DNA from: Ruixingdingia sedimenti
GTDB lineage: Bacteria; Pseudomonadota; Alphaproteobacteria; Rhodobacterales; Rhodobacteraceae
Assembly: GCF_031432425.1 (NCBI RefSeq)
Contig: NZ_JAVKPH010000006.1
Span: 124,001-188,000 of the forward strand
Direction: 5' to 3'
Length of the DNA stretch: 64,000 bases
Positions 52,848-61,379 of this stretch are shown here, piece by piece (within the stretch, counting starts at the first letter, position 1; each line of letters opens with the position of its first letter). The position numbers and the translations under genes are program-made. A model generated the notes under the pieces. It saw only the letters and a program-made list of their open reading frames with translations. It searched no databases and was not told the DNA's origin.

Positions 52848-53831
52848 TCAGTGTCCCGATCCGCCGCCGTCCACGCGCAGCCGCGGGTCCACGACGTAAT
52901 AGAGGATGTCGACGACAAGGTTGATGATGACGAAGACCAGCGCGATGAACAAAAGGTAGGCCGCCATCACCGGCACATCCACCACCTGCACCGAGTTGAT
53001 GAAGAGCGACCCCACCCCCGGCCACTGGAACACCGTTTCCGTCACGATGGCGAAGGCGATGACGGACCCGAGTTGCAGCCCCGTGATGGTGATCACCGGC
53101 ACCAGCGTGTTGCGCAGGGCATGGCCGAAGTTGACCGCCCGCCGGGTCAGCCCCCGGGCGCGGGCAAAGCGGATGTATTCGGTGCGCATCACCTCCAGCA
53201 TCTCGGCCCGCACCAGACGCATGATCAGCGTCATCTGGAACAGCGACAGCGTGATGGCCGGCAGGATCAGCGATTTCACCCCGGATTCGGTCAGGAACCC
53301 CGTGCGCCACCAGCCCAGTTCCACCACCGCCCCCCGCCCGAACGAGGGCAGCCAGCCCAGTTCGACCGAAAAGACATAGATCAGCCCGATCCCGATCAGG
53401 AAGGTCGGCAGCGACACGCCCACCAGCGAGGCCCCCATGACCCCCGCGGCCATGAAGCTTTTCGGCCTCAGCGCCGTGAACACCCCCAGAACCACCCCCA
53501 CCACCAGCGCCAGCGTGGCCGAGGTGAAGGCGAGTTCGATCGTCGCGGGCAGGCGGCTGAGGATCAGTTCCGTCACCGGCTGTTGCAGGCGGTAGGAAAT
53601 GCCGAATTCCCCCTGGACCGCATTGCCGACGAAGCGCAGGAACTGCATCGGCACCGGATCGTTGAGGCCGAGCCGGTCGCGCATCGCCTCGCGGTCCTCG
53701 AGCCGCGTCTCGACGCCGACCATGCTTTCGATCGGGTCGCCGACATAGCGGAACATCATGAAGGAAATCAGCGCAACGACCAGCATCACCAGAAGCGATT
53801 GCGCCAGCCGGCGGATGATGAAGGCAAGCAT
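52848..53831 (-). CDS. Peptide ABC transporter permease (DppB/OppB type)
   Basis: A 327-aa permease starting MLAFIIRRLAQSLLVMLVV, with the EAA loop RFARARGLTRRAVNFGHALRN-type region and about six helices, as in DppB. Separated from the binding-protein gene by 75 bp that contain a strong stem-loop. Confidence 0.93.
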   Translation of the reverse strand: MLAFIIRRLAQSLLVMLVVALISFMMFRYVGDPIESMVGVETRLEDREAMRDRLGLNDPVPMQFLRFVGNAVQGEFGISYRLQQPVTELILSRLPATIELAFTSATLALVVGVVLGVFTALRPKSFMAAGVMGASLVGVSLPTFLIGIGLIYVFSVELGWLPSFGRGAVVELGWWRTGFLTESGVKSLILPAITLSLFQMTLIMRLVRAEMLEVMRTEYIRFARARGLTRRAVNFGHALRNTLVPVITITGLQLGSVIAFAIVTETVFQWPGVGSLFINSVQVVDVPVMAAYLLFIALVFVIINLVVDILYYVVDPRLRVDGGGSGH

Positions 53832-53857
53832 GCCGGGCTCCGTCGCTAGAAGGCAAA

Positions 53858-53889
53858 CCGCCGCGCAGGGCTGTGGACCTGCGCGGCGG
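53858..53889 (-). terminator. 12-bp stem-loop between binding-protein and permease genes
   Basis: CCGCCGCGCAGG and CCTGCGCGGCGG pair perfectly around an 8-nt loop, 17 bp after the binding-protein stop and 26 bp before the permease start. No T-run follows. In this position it probably stabilises the binding-protein mRNA or attenuates read-through. Confidence 0.8.
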
Positions 53890-53906
53890 CATTGTCGCCG
53901 GACGGA

Positions 53907-55487
53907 TCAGTCGAGCGTGACCGAGGTCATCCGCGGCTGGTTTTCCGGGTGCACCGGCAGGGTGATGTTGTCCTTCATCGCATATGTCAGCACCTGGTTG
54001 TGGATCGGCAGCAGCACGCGGTCTTCCTTCACCACCTTCCAGATTTCCGCGATGGTGGCGTTGCGCTTGTCCAGATCGGTTTCGGACCCGAGCGAGCGGA
54101 TCTTTTCGTCCAGTTCCGGGTTGCTGTAGAGCCCGGCGTTGTAGGCGCCGTAGTTGCCTTCCTTGGTGTGCACCAGATCGTTGAACACATAGGCCGAATC
54201 GAAGGTCGGCACGCCCCAGCCGAGCATGTAGAAATCGGTGGTGCTGTTCATGACCAGCGGCGAATGCTGCGTGATCGGCAACGAGGAAAGCGCCACCTTG
54301 ATCCCGATCCGGCCGAGCATGCCGACGACCGCCTGGCTGATCGCCTCGTCGTTCACGTAGCGGTTGTTGGGGGTGTTGAGCGTGATGCTGAACCCGTTGG
54401 GATAGCCCGCCTCGGTCAGCAGCGCCTTGGCCTTTTCCAGATCCACGGCCGGATAGGCGTCAAGCTCTTCGGTCCAGCCGTTGACGAAGGGGGGCGTGGC
54501 GACGCCGGTGGGGATCGACTGGCCGCGCATCACCACCTGCTTGATCGCGTCGCGGTCCACCGCCAGTTCCATCGCCTCGCGCACGCGCGGGTCGTTGATC
54601 GGGTTGCGGTCCTTGATGTCGGACGATGCCAGCGGCGCATCGCCGAACTTGTAGCCGAAATAGATCACCCGGTTTTCCGGGCCGGTTTCCACCTTGATCC
54701 CGCCGGTGCCCGACAGCCGCTCGATGTCCTGCACCGGCACGTCCTGCACGATGTCGACCTCGCCCGACAGCAGTGCGGCGACGCGGGTCGCGTTGTCGGA
54801 AATCGGCAGATAGATGATTTCCGTCACCGCCGGCTTGGTTTCGGCCCAGTGCTTGTCGTTGGCCGTCAGCACGGACCGCACGTCGACCTCGCGCGATTGC
54901 AGGATATAGGGGCCGGTGCCGTTGGTGTTGCGGACGGCATAGTTGTCCTCGCCCGCGGCATAGTCCTGCACCTCGATGACGTTGTTCGCCTCGGACCAGG
55001 TCTTGTCCATGATGAAGGTGTTGGTGAGGTTGTTGGGATAAAGCGGCGAGGGCCCCTTCATCTTGACCTCGACGGTCAGGTCGTCGACCGCGATCACCTC
55101 TGCCACATCGGCATGCAGCTGGCGCATGTTCGACTTCGCCGACCGCGCGCGGTCGAGCGAGAACACGACATCCTCGGCGGTGAAGGCGGCGCCGTCGTGG
55201 AAGGTCACGCCTTCGCGCAGCTTGAACACCCAGGTGGTCGGGTCGCCGTCTTTCAGGTTCCATTCCGTGGCCAGACGCGGGGTCAGCGTGCCCTGCACGT
55301 CGCGGTCCAGCAGCGTTTCGTAGATGTGGTGGGCGAAAGTATGGGTGACGCCCTGATTCTGCGAATGCGGGTCGAGCGTCATCGCGTCAGAGGCGCGCGC
55401 CCAACGGATGGTTTCGGCCGACGCGGCCGACACCATCATGGTGGTGGACATGAGTGCCACCCCAAGGTGGGTGAGAATGGTCTTCAT
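53907..55487 (-). CDS. Peptide ABC transporter substrate-binding protein (SBP family 5)
   Basis: A 526-aa periplasmic binding protein: signal peptide (1-24, cut after ASA), then DAMTLDPHSQ, TWVFKLREGVTFHDG and YVFNDLVHTKEGN of the DppA/OppA cluster C proteins. Specificity (dipeptides, oligopeptides or other compounds) cannot be read from sequence. First gene of the operon. Confidence 0.93.
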   Translation of the reverse strand: MKTILTHLGVALMSTTMMVSAASAETIRWARASDAMTLDPHSQNQGVTHTFAHHIYETLLDRDVQGTLTPRLATEWNLKDGDPTTWVFKLREGVTFHDGAAFTAEDVVFSLDRARSAKSNMRQLHADVAEVIAVDDLTVEVKMKGPSPLYPNNLTNTFIMDKTWSEANNVIEVQDYAAGEDNYAVRNTNGTGPYILQSREVDVRSVLTANDKHWAETKPAVTEIIYLPISDNATRVAALLSGEVDIVQDVPVQDIERLSGTGGIKVETGPENRVIYFGYKFGDAPLASSDIKDRNPINDPRVREAMELAVDRDAIKQVVMRGQSIPTGVATPPFVNGWTEELDAYPAVDLEKAKALLTEAGYPNGFSITLNTPNNRYVNDEAISQAVVGMLGRIGIKVALSSLPITQHSPLVMNSTTDFYMLGWGVPTFDSAYVFNDLVHTKEGNYGAYNAGLYSNPELDEKIRSLGSETDLDKRNATIAEIWKVVKEDRVLLPIHNQVLTYAMKDNITLPVHPENQPRMTSVTLD

Positions 55488-55815
55488 CCGGCTAACTCCC
55501 AGGTCTTTTATGGTTGCAGTCGTCGTTCATGGCGGCTGTGCGGCGCGCGCGGGATGCTTTGATCGAGGATCCCGATTTTTCCTTGTCTGGCAATTGTTTT
55601 TTGACCGGCTGGACAAAGCGGGCGCATGACGTCGGGTCGCCCGGCCGGCCCCGGCCCGGTCCTGTGGGGGGCATAGGCGCGCGGGGGTGCGAATTGACAG
55701 CCCGGCGGGCGCGGCACAATCTGGCCCCCACAGCAAGCAAGGTGTGAACGGACACCCGGCCCCCGCGGGGGGCAGGCGGATACGTTCGCGCCGCAATACC
55801 CGGGGGAGGCGTGAC
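55488..55815. other. Divergent promoter region (328 bp)
   Basis: Between the peptide-binding protein gene and the thioredoxin-reductase-like gene. It includes an AT-rich patch (about 55563-55610, GATTTTTCCTTG and CAATTGTTTTTTGACC) and a sigma70-like promoter towards the flavoprotein gene. No ORF supported. Confidence 0.6.
55694..55722 (+). promoter_or_regulatory. Candidate sigma70 promoter for the thioredoxin-reductase-like gene
   Basis: TTGACA at 55694-55699 and CAATCT at 55717-55722 with a 17-bp spacer, about 95 bp ahead of the start codon. The -35 is consensus; the -10 is weak. Confidence 0.35.
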
Positions 55816-56724
55816 ATGGGCGGCAGTTTCGACATGTTCGTGATCGGCGGCGGCGTCGCCGGCATGGCCGCGGCAGAGGCGGCGGCAGCGGCCGGGCTGC
55901 GCGTCGCGCTGGCAGAGGCGAACATGTTCGGCGGGCTGGTGCTGAACGTGAACCACCTGTCGCCGGGGCCCGCGGGCATGCCCGCGTCCGGGTCGGATCT
56001 GTCGGCGGAAATGATGATGCGGCTCAGCGATCTGGGGGTGGAACTGCTGTTCGAACCCGTGTCCGCCCTGCGCCCCGGCGCGGATGGCCGGGTCGAACTC
56101 GACACCGCCAGCGGCCCCCGCCGCGCGCGCCATGCGGTGCTGGCCAGCGGCGCGCGCAACCGCAGGCTGGGGGTCCCGGGCGAAGAGACGTTCGCGCACC
56201 GGGGCCTGTCCTATTGCGCCGATTGCGACGGGCCGCTGTTCCGCGGCAAGCCGGTGATGGTGGTCGGCGGCGGCGATTCCGCCCTGCAGGAGGCGCTGGT
56301 GCTGGCCGATTTCTGCCCCGTGGTGCATCTGGTCCACCGCGGCACGGCCTTCACCGCCCGCCCCGATCTGGTGGCCGCTGTGGCCGCCGCCCCCGCGATC
56401 CGCGTGCGTTTCGGCGCCGAGGTCGCGGCGCTGGGGGGCGACGACGTGCTGACCACGGTGCGCCTGCGCGAGAACGGGGCAGAGGTGGCAGAGCCCTGCG
56501 CCGGCGTCTTTCCCTTCGTGGGGCTGGTGCCGAACGCGGATCTGCTGCCCGCCGCGGCGCTGGACGATGCGGGGGCCGTCGCCGTGGACGCGCAGATGGA
56601 AACCCGCATTCCCGGCGTGCTGGCCGTGGGGGCCGTGCGTGCGGGCTATGGCGGGATGCTGACCGACGCGCTGGCCGATGGCCGTGCCGCGGCGGCGAGG
56701 GTGGTTGCGCGCTGCGCGGGCTGA
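55816..56724 (+). CDS. Thioredoxin reductase-like FAD-dependent oxidoreductase
   Basis: A 302-aa two-dinucleotide-binding-domain flavoprotein: FVIGGGVAGMAAAEAA (FAD), the redox pair in YCADCDGPLF, VMVVGGGDSALQEAL (NADPH) and GVLAVGAVRAGYGGMLTDAL at the C-terminus. The CxxC keeps the thioredoxin reductase spacing, but the sequence differs from the housekeeping TrxB (CADC instead of CATC), so it may serve another dithiol partner. GGGGGAGGCGTGAC precedes the ATG. It points towards selC and the convergent sulfur oxidation operon; Sox loci often include such a reductase. Confidence 0.82.
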   Translation: MGGSFDMFVIGGGVAGMAAAEAAAAAGLRVALAEANMFGGLVLNVNHLSPGPAGMPASGSDLSAEMMMRLSDLGVELLFEPVSALRPGADGRVELDTASGPRRARHAVLASGARNRRLGVPGEETFAHRGLSYCADCDGPLFRGKPVMVVGGGDSALQEALVLADFCPVVHLVHRGTAFTARPDLVAAVAAAPAIRVRFGAEVAALGGDDVLTTVRLRENGAEVAEPCAGVFPFVGLVPNADLLPAAALDDAGAVAVDAQMETRIPGVLAVGAVRAGYGGMLTDALADGRAAAARVVARCAG

Positions 56725-56730
56725 GCTTCG

Positions 56731-56824
56731 GGAAGGGAATCGTCCCCGGTGGGGCGGCCGGACTTCAAATCCGGTTGAGGCTGCGACAGTCTTTGGTGGG
56801 TTCGACTCCCACTCCCTTCCGCCA
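56731..56824 (+). tRNA. selC: tRNA-Sec (anticodon TCA)
   Basis: A 94-nt RNA with the selenocysteine tRNA features: 8-bp acceptor GGAAGGGA/TCCCTTCC, anticodon stem CCGGA/TCCGG with loop CTTCAAA giving TCA (56765-56767), a long variable arm (about 56775-56800), T-arm GGGTTCGACTCCC, discriminator G and encoded CCA. Reads UGA with SelB, which is encoded about 5 kb away. It begins 6 bp after the flavoprotein stop. Confidence 0.96.
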
Positions 56825-56875
56825 GTTCTTCCCTTGGGGCGCTTGAATGGGGTGGTGCGGGTGTCTCGGGCGGCG

Positions 56876-56926
56876 CCGGGGGCCAGCCCCCGGACCCCCG
56901 GGATATTTAGGGACAGAAAATGAAAA
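56876..56926 (+). repeat. Dispersed 3'-end repeat, copy 15 (subfamily A)
   Basis: Core CGGGATATTTAGGGACAGAA then AATGAAAA at 56899-56926, preceded by a GGGGGCCAGCCCCCGGACCC-type GC palindrome as in copy 13. Located between selC and the soxZ 3' end. Confidence 0.85.
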
Positions 56927-56942
56927 GGGCACCCGGGCCGGG

Positions 56943-57272
56943 TCAGGCCAGCGTGATGTCCTTTTCCGCGGTGATGGTTTCGCCCAGATCGTCGATCCAG
57001 GTCATGCGCAGCGTGCCGGGCTGGCGGGCGGCGAAGGTGAATTCCAGATAGGGATTCTGCGAGATCGCGGATTGCGGTTCCCATTCCAGCAACAGCCTGT
57101 CGTCCAGCCGCGCCTCGAACCGGGTGACGATGTGGCGCGGGATCGGCCGGCCTGCGGCATCGATGCGAAAGCCGCTTTCCATCGGATGGGCGATCTGGGT
57201 GCGCAGGCGGACGATCTCGCCCACGGCGGGGGTGGCGTTGGAAATCCAGATGCGGGGGGGACGTGTGGTCAT
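56943..57272 (-). CDS. soxZ: Thiosulfate oxidation carrier complex protein SoxZ
   Basis: A 109-aa small beta-sandwich protein that heterodimerises with SoxY to carry covalently bound sulfur intermediates. TPAVGEIVRLRTQIAHPMESG and NPYLEFTFAARQPGTLRMTW match SoxZ. No signal peptide, as usual; it is exported with SoxY through the Tat pathway. Last gene of the sulfur operon, 7 bp after soxY. Confidence 0.93.
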   Translation of the reverse strand: MTTRPPRIWISNATPAVGEIVRLRTQIAHPMESGFRIDAAGRPIPRHIVTRFEARLDDRLLLEWEPQSAISQNPYLEFTFAARQPGTLRMTWIDDLGETITAEKDITLA

Positions 57273-57279
57273 GGCGCCC

Positions 57280-57771
57280 TCACATCCCGCAGCCGCCGGC
57301 GGTGACGGTGATCGGGCGGCGCACGGTCAGCACCCGGCCGTCGTTCATCCGCGCCAGCGCGCGCACATGCATGCTGCGGATCAGCCGCAGCCGCACCGCC
57401 AGATCGGCCGATCCGGTATCCTGCGTGAACCGCAGGCGGCAGGCGAGCGGGCGGGGGTTCAGTTCGGCGATCACGATCATTTCCGCGCACCAGTAATCGG
57501 GCGTGACCGGCCGGTCCAGATACACCCGCACCGGCACCGCCCCCGGGTTGTCGCCCAGAACCGGCAGGTCGAGCACCAGCCCCTCGGGCAGGGGCAGGGC
57601 GCCGGCGGCGAATTCGGCGGCGATGCGGTCGGCCTCTGCCGCGTCGGGCTGCGGGCGGGCGGTCGTCGTCACCTGCGCAAACGCGGGCAGCGGGGCCAGC
57701 GCCAGCGCCGGCCCCGTCATCAGGATCTGGCGGCGCGACGGCCGCCAGCGGGATTCACGCGAGGAAGTCAT
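57280..57771 (-). CDS. soxY: SoxY-type sulfur carrier protein with altered C-terminus (GGCGM)
   Basis: A 163-aa protein with a Tat signal (SRRQILMTGPALALAP, cut near FAQ) and the SoxY immunoglobulin-like domain (VRVYLDRPVTPDYWCAEM). SoxY carries the sulfur chain on a Cys in a C-terminal GGCGG swinging arm; here the last residues are GGCGM, with Met in place of the final Gly. Also carries an additional Cys (YWCAE). Start ATG 57771 overlaps the upstream flavoprotein gene by 17 bp. SoxZ follows, which confirms the call. Confidence 0.88.
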   Translation of the reverse strand: MTSSRESRWRPSRRQILMTGPALALAPLPAFAQVTTTARPQPDAAEADRIAAEFAAGALPLPEGLVLDLPVLGDNPGAVPVRVYLDRPVTPDYWCAEMIVIAELNPRPLACRLRFTQDTGSADLAVRLRLIRSMHVRALARMNDGRVLTVRRPITVTAGGCGM

Positions 57772-59089
57772 TGAACTTGCCTTCGAGCCAGACGAAATCC
57801 TCGGCCAGCAGGTCGGGGGTGCGCACGTCGATGTCGATCTGCGTCTGCACCACCTGGCCCTCGGCGTCCAGATCATAGGTGAACTCGACCGAGATCGCCT
57901 CGCGCGGGTCGCCGTTGACCAGCATGTAGCACAGGTTGTCGGGCAGCTGCGCCACGACCTCCTTGCCGGCCACCCGTTCGGCGATGTTGTCGGCGGCGAT
58001 GCGGGCGACGACGTTCGCCACATGGCCGCTTTTCGGATAGTGGCCGAAGCTTTCCGCGATCGGCCCCATCGAATCGCCGATGATGTAGACGTTATCGTCG
58101 CTGTTCGCGGTGAAGAGCCGCGGATGCATGTCGGCCCATCCGGTGGGCTTGCCCTCGGGCGTCTGGGCGATCAGGTCGGCATGCCACACCATGTCGGAGG
58201 CCTGATGCGGCGGCATCAGCACCGCGTCGTCGAAGTCGAAATCCCCCGCCTCGGTCATGATGCGCTTGTTGTAGGGATCGACCTCTTTCACCTTGGCGTT
58301 CGGCACATGGGTGATGATGTCGGGATAAAGTTCCTCGAACGCCGCCTTGTAGCCCGCGCCGATGGGGGCGATCTTGGGTTTCGGGTCGAGGATCAGGATC
58401 TTGCCGGGGATCTTGTTGACCTTGATGTGCCAGGCCATCAGGCAGGCGCGTTCATAGGGCGAGGGCGGGCAGCGGTGCGGGGGCGGCGGCAGGGTCATCA
58501 CGATGGTGCCGCCCTTGAAATCCTTCAGCTTGTTCTTGAGCGCGAGATGCTCGGAACTGGGGGTATAGGCGGAGGGGAAGTGCTGGCGGGTATATTCCGC
58601 CGTCGCGCGGTCGTCGCCGAACCAGGCGTCATAGGCGTTGCGGATGCCGCCGGCGAGGATGAGATAGTCGTAGTCCACCGTGCCTTGGGTGGTGCGCACC
58701 TGCTTGCGGTCGCGCTCAATCCCGATGATTTCGGTCTGCACCAGCGTGTAGCCGTATTTGCGCGCCGGGGCGAACATGTCGTGCATCAGGAACTGGGTGT
58801 CCACCACGTCGATCAGCCATTTGTTCGACATCGGGCAGGACCAGAAGAAGGGATTGCGTTCCAGCACGATCACATCGGCATCCGGGATCCGGTCGCGCAG
58901 GTGGCGCGCGGCCGAAAGCCCGCCCCAGCCCCCGCCGCAGATGACGATGCGGGGGCCCTTGCCCTTGCGGGGCAGAAGCCGGGTGTCGGCTGTCAGCGCG
59001 GCGGGCGCGGCCAGCCCGGCGCCGGGCAGAAGCCCGGTGGCGAGCGTCAATGCCGGGGCGGCGGTCAGAAGGGTGCGGCGGGTGATCAC
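57755..59089 (-). CDS. FCSD-type FAD-dependent sulfide dehydrogenase flavoprotein (copy 1)
   Basis: A 444-aa flavoprotein with Tat signal (VITRRTLLTAAPALTLA) and the flavocytochrome c sulfide dehydrogenase fold: VICGGGWGGLSAARHL (FAD), FWSCPMSNKW with the cysteine at the covalent-FAD position, HRCPPSPYERACLM and DNLCYML, the likely redox Cys pair. Family role: oxidation of sulfide, or SoxF-type stimulation of Sox activity, with electrons to a c-type cytochrome. GTG start with GGAGGTAACACC; GTGA overlap with the transporter gene. Differs markedly from copy 2, so these are not recent duplicates. Confidence 0.88.
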   Translation of the reverse strand: MITRRTLLTAAPALTLATGLLPGAGLAAPAALTADTRLLPRKGKGPRIVICGGGWGGLSAARHLRDRIPDADVIVLERNPFFWSCPMSNKWLIDVVDTQFLMHDMFAPARKYGYTLVQTEIIGIERDRKQVRTTQGTVDYDYLILAGGIRNAYDAWFGDDRATAEYTRQHFPSAYTPSSEHLALKNKLKDFKGGTIVMTLPPPPHRCPPSPYERACLMAWHIKVNKIPGKILILDPKPKIAPIGAGYKAAFEELYPDIITHVPNAKVKEVDPYNKRIMTEAGDFDFDDAVLMPPHQASDMVWHADLIAQTPEGKPTGWADMHPRLFTANSDDNVYIIGDSMGPIAESFGHYPKSGHVANVVARIAADNIAERVAGKEVVAQLPDNLCYMLVNGDPREAISVEFTYDLDAEGQVVQTQIDIDVRTPDLLAEDFVWLEGKFNDFLA

Positions 59090-60099
59090 GGTGTTACCTC
59101 CATCCGGGGGGCGGCGCGGGTCAGGCGCAGGCCGGTGACAATGCCGGCAAGAATGCCGGCGCAGGCGGGAAGGCTGGCGATGGCCAGCGTGGACAGGCCC
59201 GAAAGGCCCTGCCCGATGGAACAGCCGAGTGCGAGCACCCCCCCGAACCCCATCAGCACCGCGCCCGCCAGCATGCGCAGCATCTGGCGCGGGCCGGTGA
59301 AGGATTCGAGCCGGAAGCTGCGGGTGGCGAGCGCCGTGGCCAGCGCCCCGGCCAGCGTGCCCGCGACCAGCGCGGCGCCGTTGGTGGGGCTGATGCCGGT
59401 GGCGATCATCAGGTAAAGCCCGCCCTCGGCCAGCGGACCGACGAAGCTCAGCGCCGAAGGGGGGCGGGGGTCGAAGGGGTCGGTGCCGACATGGGTGGTG
59501 ATCCACCAGCCCGCGGCGACGCAAAGCCCGATCAGCAGCGCCGCCAGCGCCTCGGCGGGCCGGGCGCGCAGGGCAGGGGGGCCGAGGGCGAAGGCGGCGA
59601 GCGCCAGCGCGATCAGGGCGGCCAGTGCCGCGCCCCCCGGCAGCGTGGCGGCGGCGGGGGTGACGGTGCCCACCCCCTGCACCGCCAGCCGCAGGGGCGC
59701 CAGCACCCCACCAAGGCTGGCCTGCGCGGTGACGCCCATCACCAGCACTACGACCAGCGCCCGCATATTGCCGCCCGCGCCCAAGACCAGCGCGCGCGCC
59801 CCGCAGGCATTGGCCAGCACCATGCCCCATCCGAACAGCACGCCCCCCAGCACCACGCCGGGCAGGGCGAAACTGTCGCGCACCGGCAGCGCCGTGGTCA
59901 GATCCACCGCCCCCGCCGCCTGCAAGCCCTGCGACGCCGCCAGCGCCACGGCCAGCGCCAGCGCGAAGGCGCGCAGGGCCGTGCGGTCCGACCCGTCCAT
60001 CCAGCCGCGCACGCCGCGCAGCAGGCAGAACCGCCCGGCCCGCGCCGCCGCGCCGAAGGCGCATCCCAGCAGGAACACCGCCAGCAGCGTGGTCATCAT
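59086..60099 (-). CDS. YeeE/YedE-family sulfur/thiosulfate transporter
   Basis: A 337-aa membrane protein with about nine to ten helices and the conserved cysteines of the YeeE/YedE (TsuA) family: GRFCLLRGVRG, ANACGARALVLGAGGNMRA and GCSIGQGLSGLSTLA. TsuA imports thiosulfate; related SoxT proteins accompany sox genes. Situated between two FCSD flavoprotein genes, with four-base overlaps on each side, so it is translationally integrated in the operon. Confidence 0.9.
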   Translation of the reverse strand: MMTTLLAVFLLGCAFGAAARAGRFCLLRGVRGWMDGSDRTALRAFALALAVALAASQGLQAAGAVDLTTALPVRDSFALPGVVLGGVLFGWGMVLANACGARALVLGAGGNMRALVVVLVMGVTAQASLGGVLAPLRLAVQGVGTVTPAAATLPGGAALAALIALALAAFALGPPALRARPAEALAALLIGLCVAAGWWITTHVGTDPFDPRPPSALSFVGPLAEGGLYLMIATGISPTNGAALVAGTLAGALATALATRSFRLESFTGPRQMLRMLAGAVLMGFGGVLALGCSIGQGLSGLSTLAIASLPACAGILAGIVTGLRLTRAAPRMEVTP

Positions 60100-61379
60100 G
60101 CCCCCCAGATGTCGGCGCTGATCGCGGCGTACCAGCCGGCGGCATGGCGGGCCTCGGCGGCGCGGAAACCGGCGTCGGCCTCCAGCGGGCTGGTGCCGCC
60201 CGCGACCTCGGCCACCGCGCCGCCCTCGACCCGGTAGACCCCGGCGACGGATATGGCGTAGTCGGGCGCGATCATGCTGTAGCAGGTGTTGGCGAAGGAC
60301 GCCTCCGGCGGCGCCTGCCCGGCCAGATCGGCCAGGATCGCCGCCGCCGCCACCTTGCCTTGGGCATTGGCGCAGAAGCCCGACTTGGGCATGGGGCTGG
60401 CCAGCGCCGCGTCGCCGACGACATGCACGCCCTCTGCCTGCCGGGCGGCGAAGGTGGCGGGATCGACGGGCACCCATCCGCTGGCATCGGTCAGCCCGGC
60501 ATCCGCCGCGATCCCGCCCGCCATCTGCGGCGGGATCACGTTCAGCACATCGGCGCGATGGATGGTGCCGAAGGCGGTTTCGACCGCGCGCCGCGCGGCA
60601 TCCACCCGCACGACCTGCCCATCGTCATCCAGCCCCACCCATTCGATCATGTCGCCGTAAAGCGCCTGCCAGCCCTGCATGAACAGCGGCTGTTTGGAAA
60701 ACCTGTCCTTGGCGTCCAGCAGCAGGATCTTGGACCGCGGCTTGCGGGTCTTGAGGTAATGCGCGACCATCCCGGCGCGTTCATAGGGCCCGGGCGGGCA
60801 GCGGTAGGCGCCGCCGGGGATGACCATGACGAAGGTCCCGCCATCCTCCATCGCCTCCATCTGACGGCGCAGAAGCTGCGTCTGCGGCCCGGCCTTCCAT
60901 GCGTGGGGGGCGATTTCGGCCGCGGCGGCGTCATAACCTTCCAGCGCGTTCCAGCGCAGGTCGATGCCGGGGGCGATCACCAGCCGGTCCCAGGCCAGTT
61001 CCGCCCCCCCGGCCAGCCGCAGGCGGCGGGCGGCGGTATCCACCGCCTCTGCCCGCGCGTGGATCACCTCGACCCCCGCCGCGCGCAGGCCGTCATAACC
61101 GTGGCCGATGCTGTCCCAGTCGCGCAGCCCGCCGAGGTAGAGGTTGGAAAAGGGGCAGGTGTAGAACCGTTCCGCGGGCTCGATCAGCGTGACCCGCAGG
61201 TCGGGGGCGCCGCGGCGCAGATAGCGCGCGGCGGTCGCGCCCCCGAACCCGCCGCCGATGACCGCCACATGGGCCCCCGTCCGGGCCCCTGCCAGTACGG
61301 GCAGCGCCAGCGCCGCCCCCGTTCCCGCCAGCCCTGCCAGCACCGCGCGCCGCGTGGCGCATTGTCGCCCTTCCGTCAT
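60096..61379 (-). CDS. FCSD-type FAD-dependent sulfide dehydrogenase flavoprotein (copy 2, FccB/SoxF-like)
   Basis: A 427-aa Tat-exported flavoprotein (CATRRAVLAGLAGTGAALALP signal region). AVIGGGFGGATAARYLRRG binds FAD; FYTCPFSNLYLGG places Cys at the covalent-flavin site; YRCPPGPYERAG and FANTCYSMI hold the other family cysteines. Closer to classical FccB/SoxF than copy 1. Directly downstream of a small cytochrome c (four-base overlap), the arrangement of fccA-fccB. Confidence 0.92.
   Translation of the reverse strand: MTEGRQCATRRAVLAGLAGTGAALALPVLAGARTGAHVAVIGGGFGGATAARYLRRGAPDLRVTLIEPAERFYTCPFSNLYLGGLRDWDSIGHGYDGLRAAGVEVIHARAEAVDTAARRLRLAGGAELAWDRLVIAPGIDLRWNALEGYDAAAAEIAPHAWKAGPQTQLLRRQMEAMEDGGTFVMVIPGGAYRCPPGPYERAGMVAHYLKTRKPRSKILLLDAKDRFSKQPLFMQGWQALYGDMIEWVGLDDDGQVVRVDAARRAVETAFGTIHRADVLNVIPPQMAGGIAADAGLTDASGWVPVDPATFAARQAEGVHVVGDAALASPMPKSGFCANAQGKVAAAAILADLAGQAPPEASFANTCYSMIAPDYAISVAGVYRVEGGAVAEVAGGTSPLEADAGFRAAEARHAAGWYAAISADIWGA

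Noticed and set aside
56731..56824. selC as the integration point of an intact island
   Set aside because: No recombinase and no direct repeat of the tRNA-Sec 3' end nearby; only the gene order is suggestive.
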